Source: Liopterus haemorrhoidalis
Lineage: Eukaryota > Arthropoda > Insecta > Coleoptera > Dytiscidae
Assembly (NCBI GenBank): GCA_963971575.1
Contig: OZ020611.1
Coordinates: forward strand, 180,236,071-180,300,070
DNA: 64,000 bases
Direction: 5' to 3'
Every line of letters begins with the position of its first letter. Position 1 is the stretch's first letter. The notes under the pieces are model-generated. The model was not told the DNA's origin, did no database searches, and worked only from the letters and a program-made list of their open reading frames with translations. Below, piece by piece: positions 58,371-64,000 of the stretch. A program made the position numbers and the translations under genes.

Positions 58371-58883
58371 AGCGTAGAGGAAGCGCTCCTGCTTCACGAG
58401 TCAAAGGTCCCAGGTTCGAATAGCAGTTAGAGCATGGATGTTTGTGAGCCACGGTGTAATTAGGTCTTAGATCCTGTTATGTGGTTAAAAAATATCAAAA
58501 CAAAATTATGTAGGTCTATTAAAAACAATTTATTATTGTAAAAATTATCAACTGTCTCTCTTTTACGTTATTACACATAACGTTAAAACTAGATGGCAAA
58601 CCTAAACCAAAGACGTACTCCGATATTTGAATTACCTTAAGAATTACCGTACGCGTGCGCATTAAAGTCGTCACGCGATTTTAACGTATAGCTGGCAACG
58701 TTATAGGATTTGCGAAATCTCGTTATTGTTAGTCATATTAGCATTATTTTGTAATGTATTATCTCTTTTTTTAACCACCGGACCTAAGTTCCAATTATAT
58801 TGTGACTCACAAATATCCATGCCCTGAACGGTATTCGAACCCGGGACCGTGAAGCAGGATCGCTACCTCTACGCAACCAAGGC
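58371..58883. repeat. inverted pair of tRNA-headed repeats
   Basis: 58371-58497 (plus) and 58766-58883 (minus) are the same ~120-bp sequence facing each other. Each has an A box (GCGTAGAGGTAGCG in the right copy), a B box (GGTTCGAATA), then GCATGGAT and a tail ending TGGTTAAAAAA. In the right copy GCCTTGG and TCAGGGC can form a 7-bp acceptor stem with discriminator A. The ~270 bp between them are AT-rich and non-coding. The tRNA-like parts form the outer ends, so the 513-bp unit resembles an element with tRNA-like terminal inverted repeats. The head is related to family T at 13.75 and 48.6 kb. Confidence 0.7.
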
Positions 58884-59013
58884 CAATAATTTCATCATAA
58901 TAATGATTTTATTGACAATTTTGGAAATAAGCCTTCTTCCGAGAACTTCTACAATTAAAGATACCTAAACTATGTAAACCAATAACAGTATTTAATTATT
59001 TTTTTATTATCCT

Positions 59014-60060
59014 TTTTTAGGGTTTTGTAAGTATTACTAAAAAACCCTTATACCGTCATTTTGTTGTCTGTCTGTTTGTCTGTTCGGTAAAAATTATAGC
59101 CAAACGGCTAACCCTAGAGAGTTGAAACTCTTTGACCTGCACATAGGAAAAATACTAAGCATCTAAAAAACATATTCCACTAAAAATATAGAATTTTGAG
59201 TAGGGTATCAAATGAAAGCCTTTAGTACATGGATTAACGATCAAAATTTTATTTTTGCAAAATAAATGATTTTGATGCGATTTTTGCCAAAATTGTGCAA
59301 ACAAATTTTTGTCCCACACCCTGTAGCCTAGATGGTTTAAACTAAAAATCTGAAAAAATTCAAAGTAATGTACATTGGTGTGAACCGGAATAGTACAACA
59401 GGAATTTTTGATCAGATTATGTTTTCGGAAATAACGCATTTTTTGTGTTCTTTGGTTGATTATGTACACAAGTTATAGTTATGTAACACACTATACTAGA
59501 CGGCGTATGGTCTAATGGTTAGCTTGCTCGCTTGCTACACAGCTCCCGGACAGGAGATATTTTTTTTTGTTTTTTTTTTTTCATTTATATTTTGTTTAAA
59601 TTATTTTGTCAAAATTCTAGTTATATTTTGGCAAATCTTGCATTTAATTTTTAAGAGCGTAAATTTAATAACCAGTTGGAATTTTTGGAATTATATTTTC
59701 ATTCTATGTGTCATGTATACGAAACCAGAGGGACGGAACATATGACTTAAAACAACCAATGCAAGCCATAGGCAAAATTTTCAAAATCTTAACGAATCTT
59801 CCTATATAAAAAAAAAAATACTGCACATATTTAGAAACCTAAATAATGGTATTAGGCATTCGAATTAAAATTAACAAAAAAATATTTTAACATAAAATTT
59901 GTTTCTAAAGCTCTTAGATTAATAGACGATAAATTATTTGAAAAATATCGTTCATTTTTCCGTGATTACTGCAAAGCAAAATTTGTCCTACACACTCAGC
60001 ATGCAGCTTATTATATACCTGCCAAATCCTGCAATGTGTGAAAATTCACACTTCACATCA
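59014..60060 (+). mobile_element. family A repeat, copy 6
   Basis: Starts TTTTTTAGGGTTTTGTAAGT, ends GTGTGAAAATTCACAC plus TTCACATCA. The GTCT tract is short (59065-59085). It carries the alternative right-hand segment also present in copy 5 (TCGTTCATTTTTCCGTGATT). A truncated tRNA-like cassette lies at 59500-59556. Confidence 0.9.
59500..59556 (+). other. truncated tRNA-like cassette in family A copy 6
   Basis: GGCGTATGGTCTAATGGTTAGC contains a clear A box, followed by an anticodon-arm-like region and CTCCCGGACAGGAG. The B box is missing; sequence continues as a T-run. Different from the cassettes of all other copies. Confidence 0.5.
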
Positions 60061-60148
60061 TTTTTTTTTAGTTATACTTTTGTAACAAGTATACAGGCAT
60101 TATTTTTATAGAAAATAAATTATGTAAATCAACCATGTTTTTTTTCAG

Positions 60149-60489
60149 ATATTGTATCGATGTTAATTATCGATCTTCTGAACAAATACCCGTCTCTATT
60201 ATTGACTTCACACAAAAATCCTCCCTTTGTTTTGGTTCAGATTTTTTCAGGTATTTATATTTTGGGAAATATTTCCTTTGTTTTCCCCTATTTGAAGAAT
60301 TTATTAGAACAATACCTTGCATTTCGTTTATACAATATCGTCGGCTTCATTCAACTTTCTTGGGAAGTTGAATACAAAGAATGTAGTTCAAAATCTACAA
60401 CTTTTCCTGTACTTGATATTTATATTCTCAAACCTTTTATACGGCAATGTAAAAATATTGTTATCAATAAAAATATAAAAGGAATATAG
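60149..60489 (+). CDS. candidate terminal exon, product unknown
   Basis: A strong acceptor (CATGTTTTTTTTCAG, ending at 60148) precedes a frame open for 113 codons to a TAG at 60487. It begins DIVSMLIIDLLNKYPSLLLT (first base of the D codon from the preceding exon), passes through a hydrophobic IFSGIYILGNISFVFPYL and ends IVINKNIKGI. An AATAAA lies at 60468, inside the frame just before the stop. A second possible acceptor (ATTTTTTCAG) occurs at 60249. I do not recognise the protein, and no TE motif is visible. The length is unusual for non-TE sequence in this window, but chance cannot be excluded, and no partner exon is proven. Confidence 0.3.
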
Positions 60490-60559
60490 TAGATTTAATT
60501 CAGACGAGTACCCCTATAACCTTTCTCTAAAAGGTTAGACTTAAAACAACTTTCACATA

Positions 60560-60715
60560 AAAGAGAGGGCCCACATGATACTTTTTCATCCGGGCAATCA
60601 CCATTGCGAGTCCGGGAACTCCGGGAGACCGTCCCGTGCTCTTTGCCCTCTGCTGTCGCCCGTCACATATCACCCTTCACCCTGCCAGCCCTTCAATGCC
60701 AGTAGCGTACTTTAA
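60560..60715. other. GC-rich island of unknown nature
   Basis: About 155 bp with CCGGGAACTCCGGGAGACCG and CGCCCGTCACATATCACCC stand out from the AT-rich surroundings. No open frame, tRNA fold or inverted ends that I can see. Confidence 0.5.
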
Positions 60716-61026
60716 GTGTTTTAGAAAATCTTCTGATCGAATCACTTGAACAGAAAACTATTGATTTATACTAAAAGCAATTTTTCGATGAAATAGAAAT
60801 TTTGAAAGTTTTTTTCACACATTCAACGTCATAAATAATTAAAAATAAGAAAATAATTGAAATTGATAATAAGACAAATATTTTGATAAACGACATACAA
60901 ACTGCGAGACAAATGTTTAAAATAATTATTTTTTTAAATTTTCTATACATCTGTGTGCTAGCAAGTAAATGCAACAATTAAACCTACATATATTTCAATT
61001 ATTTAGACGAGCAAAAATATAGTATA

Positions 61027-62192
61027 CGGGTTACCATTTATGTTTCTACAAACGACCACTAGATGGCAATATTGAACTGTGTCATTCCTATATTCGTTAA
61101 ATTTGACATTTGTTATTGTGAAATCAGTGGCAGCTTATAAATTGATCGAGTAGTTTGTTGCCAGTGATCGTTAAAAAAGAAACAAGTTTGTGATAAAATG
61201 TATATTATCCGTGAAGGTTTTCGCTGGATGATTTTTTACAATTTTAGTAAAGGCCTAACTCAACAACAACACATAGATTCTTCTCGTTCAACTTTTGGTA
61301 ATGAAGCACCTACAGAAAAGACAATTGGTTTACAGAACGTTTACAATTGGTTTGTAGAATTTCGTGTTTGTCGTGGTCGTGCGTCCATCAGTGATGAATC
61401 TCCTGAAAGTCGACCAAAATCGGTTGTGATTCAAAAAAACTTCGATACTGTGCTTAAAATGATTGAAGAAGATCGGCATGTGACTTACCGTGAGATAGAG
61501 GCACCCTTTGGCATATCGCAGACTGCAATACAATCGATGTTGTATGAACATTTAGCTGTGAAAAAGATCCGATGGGTTCCGCATAATTTGACCGAAGTTC
61601 AAAAAAATGCTCGTGTTGATTGGTGCAAGGGAATGCTAAAAAAATTTAACCTAGGCACTTCAAAATCCATAAGCAACATCGTTACATATGACGAAACTTG
61701 AATTTATTCATATGAACTGGAAACTAAGCAACAATCCACGGTTTAGGTCTTCCAAGATAAACCGAAACCCACAAAAGTTGTTCATTGACGAAGCACTTAC
61801 AAGAAAATGATAGGTTGTTTTTTCGGTTGTAGTGGACATGTCGCAACCATTCCTTTAAAGGATCGGAGAACAATTAATGCTGAATGGTTACACAATTTGT
61901 CTCATTGTCCGTATTCACCTGATTTATCCCCTAACGACTTTTTTTGTACTCAATGTCAAACAAAAAATGCGTGGACAGCGATTTTTGTCACCTCAAGGAA
62001 CTGCTGAAGCTTTCGAAAACCATGTTTTTAAGGTACCAGTTTCAGAGTGGAAAAAATGTTTCGAGAATTGGTTTGAACGCATGCAAAAGTATATAAATCT
62101 TAAAGCGAATATTTTAAAAAGTAATAAAACAGTTTATTCAAAAAAAAATTGTTCTTTCTCAGTTTTAGTAAAAACTTAAAATGTAGACCTCG
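61027..62192 (+). pseudogene. mariner element, most intact transposase in window, catalytic centre deleted
   Basis: Inverted ends CGGGTTACCATTTATGTTTC and the complement pattern AAACTTAAAATGTAGACCTCG, with TA on both sides. The transposase starts at 61198 (MYIIREGFRWMIFYNFSKGL) and stays open for 167 codons: helix-turn-helix with VYNWFVEFRVCRGRASI, GRPKSVV-like and MIEEDRHVTYREIEAPFGIS, HLAVKKIRWVPHNLTEVQ, and VTYDET with the first catalytic aspartate, before a TGA in place of tryptophan. Further on come TKQQSTV, SGHVATIPLKDRRTINAEW, then a jump to YSPDLSPNDFF (third aspartate) and SEWKKCFENWFERMQKYINL near the end. About 50 residues with the second aspartate are gone at the jump near 61890. 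Relatives are abundant in arthropods. Confidence 0.9.
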
Positions 62193-62199
62193 TATTGTC

Positions 62200-62340
62200 A
62201 TATCTTCAGTAACTAGAAAACCTAATTTCCAGGAAGACAATAGCAGATTCTATACTGCAGCTCTCAGTAGAAGGTTCCATCGCAAAGCTGATGTCATACT
62301 TATTCCGTGGCCAGCAAGGTTTCCTTATTTTTCATTCATC
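62200..62340 (+). pseudogene. Tc1-like transposase scrap
   Basis: Reads NFQEDNSRFYTAALSRRFHR and ADVILIPWPARFPYFSFI, matching the FQQDNARPH...WPARSPDLSPIE region of Tc1-type transposases with degraded catalytic residues. It begins immediately after the mariner end at 62192. Confidence 0.45.
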
Positions 62341-63407
62341 CTGACCTATTACCTGTTCCCACGATAAATGTAAAAGATTTCCATATTATATTGCGCAGCA
62401 TACCACAATAAGATCTCGTCATACTCATTCAAAGTATGCTTTCTATCGAGGGAAGTGCATTAATCTACAAGGAGCTCCGATTCGTTGTAGATTTGAGGTC
62501 TATTAAAATCTTTTAAAATCATCATGAAATTTTAATGATTTAACGCTATATATGCCCTCAATTCATCACCTATTATCAAAATCATTTACGTTTACTTGGT
62601 TTTGTATTTTAAATGGCACGCAGTATATAACCTAACCAAGAAAGAGAAAGTTTCGAAAGAATATGCACAGCAGACCTTTAAAAAATTTAAAAAGCCAACG
62701 CGCAACTAGTATCTTCAATAAATCTAAGACTTCGATAGTTCTATGTCCACATTTTCTCAATCATTTTGAAAGATTTCAAAATCTCATTCAACCACTAAGA
62801 AGTTCGAAGAAATTGGAAGAATTCTGCCAATTTATTAGACAGAAATGCCCATCGAAGTCTTAACCAGAGAGACATCTAAATTCATCATTATAATTAAAAA
62901 TCTCAAACTGTATTTTGGAGATGTACAACGAATTAAAAGATATTCCATTCTAGATTCAAAGAAAATTTCTAGCAAAAGAAGTCGAGGAGAAATAAGAATT
63001 TAATGAGAAAGGTGAAGATTGTAATGATAATCATCAATCTTCGTCAGAAGATAATACAGAAAGAAGAAGATGTAGTTATGTATTGTAGATGTAATATCGC
63101 AACATTGATGACATGATCACACATATCACTCCACTTGAATTATAGCATCCCAATAGTCCAGCTACGATCGACAAACCACATTATTCGAAGGACAGAATGA
63201 TCACAAAATACATGCTGCATTCCGAACTTATAAAAGGAATAAGTTGGTGGATTTGTTGTCATACAGAAAAAAACCTTTTTAAAGTTGTCAACTTGATGAC
63301 TATCAATTCTAGCAATTTGAGAATCACGAGCTACTGAGGAACTCTGATAACAATCTTCCGTGTTTGGAAGGTGCTATTTCCAAACCGCAGATGTAGGCAT
63401 AGCCTAG
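62341..63407. other. no recognisable gene
   Basis: No supportable coding region; short open stretches only. Confidence 0.4.
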
Positions 63408-63947
63408 GAGGATATTCATTTATTTGTGACATATGCCAGAAGGTCATTAATAAATAAATAAAATGATAATACTGCGGACATTGAACGTAGATTACTGATT
63501 AATAAGTTATACTATGAACTACAAAAGCTTCTTCGCACACATGCTATATCCAGACAAAGACAAAGGGCCTCATATATCAAGTGTTAATTAGACTGGTCGT
63601 CTAAATCCGAAACATGGAACATTGCAAAACCAAATGAAATACTGGTATATTTCAATAGAAATGTTCGAAGAAGGGCATTTATGTTAACGGGAAGTATGGT
63701 AGACGTTATAATTTTGAGGATGCCTGAGGTTAACCTCATGCTAATCTATACACAAACCACAACAGAAGACAAAAGAAGTCAGTGAAAGACACTAGATCAA
63801 TAGATAGAATGGAAGGAACTAAGAAGACTATACCCTGCAAGTGATGATGAACCGTGGTTAAAGATGATCATGTCAGAAGATCTGTCGTTTGCAAATGTGA
63901 ATGACTACATCGTGCAAGGATTTATCCTCAAAGAAGAAGAAGAATAG
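63408..63947 (+). pseudogene. unrecognised coding relic at right edge
   Basis: One frame from 63408 to a stop at 63945 has four internal stops but reads like protein between them: EDIHLFVTYARRSLINK, DIERRLLINKLYYELQKLLR and THAISRQRQRASYIKC, then DWSSKSETWNIAKPNEILVY, FNRNVRRRAFMLTGSMVDVI and finally LYPASDDEPWLKMIMSEDLS with FANVNDYIVQGF and an EEEE end. I do not recognise the family and see no reverse transcriptase or transposase motif. It could be a dead transposon or host gene fragment, and it may continue upstream in another frame. Confidence 0.3.
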
Positions 63948-64000
63948 AAAGGATTATTGACAGCGATGGCCAGTTACTAGCCTTCGATCGGGAGCAACTG

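Overview
The window looks like nuclear DNA from an arthropod, most likely an insect. It is very AT-rich, has almost no long reading frames, and is packed with decayed transposable elements of types common in insects: Tc1/mariner, Helitron, non-LTR retrotransposons, hAT-, Harbinger- and Kolobok-like elements, a piggyBac fragment and tRNA-derived repeats. I see no confident host protein gene, rRNA or functional tRNA gene. Two exon-like reading frames with good splice signals (about 23.9 and 60.15 kb) are the only host-gene candidates, and I do not recognise their products. The species cannot be named from this sequence alone.

Layout. 0-10 kb: mariner relic, Helitron fragments, a broken LINE reverse transcriptase on the minus strand, the first copy of a ~1 kb modular repeat (family A), a tRNA-derived SINE, a second microsatellite-bearing repeat (family C) and a hAT-like non-autonomous element. 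10-16 kb: LINE relic, tRNA-like sequences, a striking 141-bp tandem array grown from a palindromic element, a mariner fragment, second copies of families C and A. 16-26 kb: hAT-like palindromic element, several LINE relics of different lineages, near-perfect hairpins, one candidate exon. 26-39 kb: three full and one ruined family A copies on the minus strand, a mariner relic, a complete Helitron with A/T flanks, and a deleted Kolobok-like element with TTAA flanks. 39-51.5 kb: two more complete Helitrons (one carrying a gene fragment, one with a ~400-bp internal tandem repeat), piggyBac and Harbinger pieces, a hammerhead-like relic, and three mariner/Tc1 elements with recognisable inverted ends. 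51.5-64 kb: palindromic elements, another mariner relic, two more family A copies, an inverted pair of tRNA-like repeats, a candidate exon, a nearly full-length mariner whose catalytic centre is deleted, and an unrecognised coding relic at the right edge.

The genes do not form a pathway. The main story is nested, mutually truncating mobile DNA. The most unusual object is family A: seven copies plus relics, each with a shared internal end-repeat, hairpins at both ends and a (GACA)n tract. Five of the six long copies carry a tRNA-like segment, and the sixth a possible ruined one, at one fixed internal position. The segments differ strongly from copy to copy although the flanking sequence is nearly constant. 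That pattern suggests cassette exchange or repeated tRNA capture and is the best candidate here for something undescribed.
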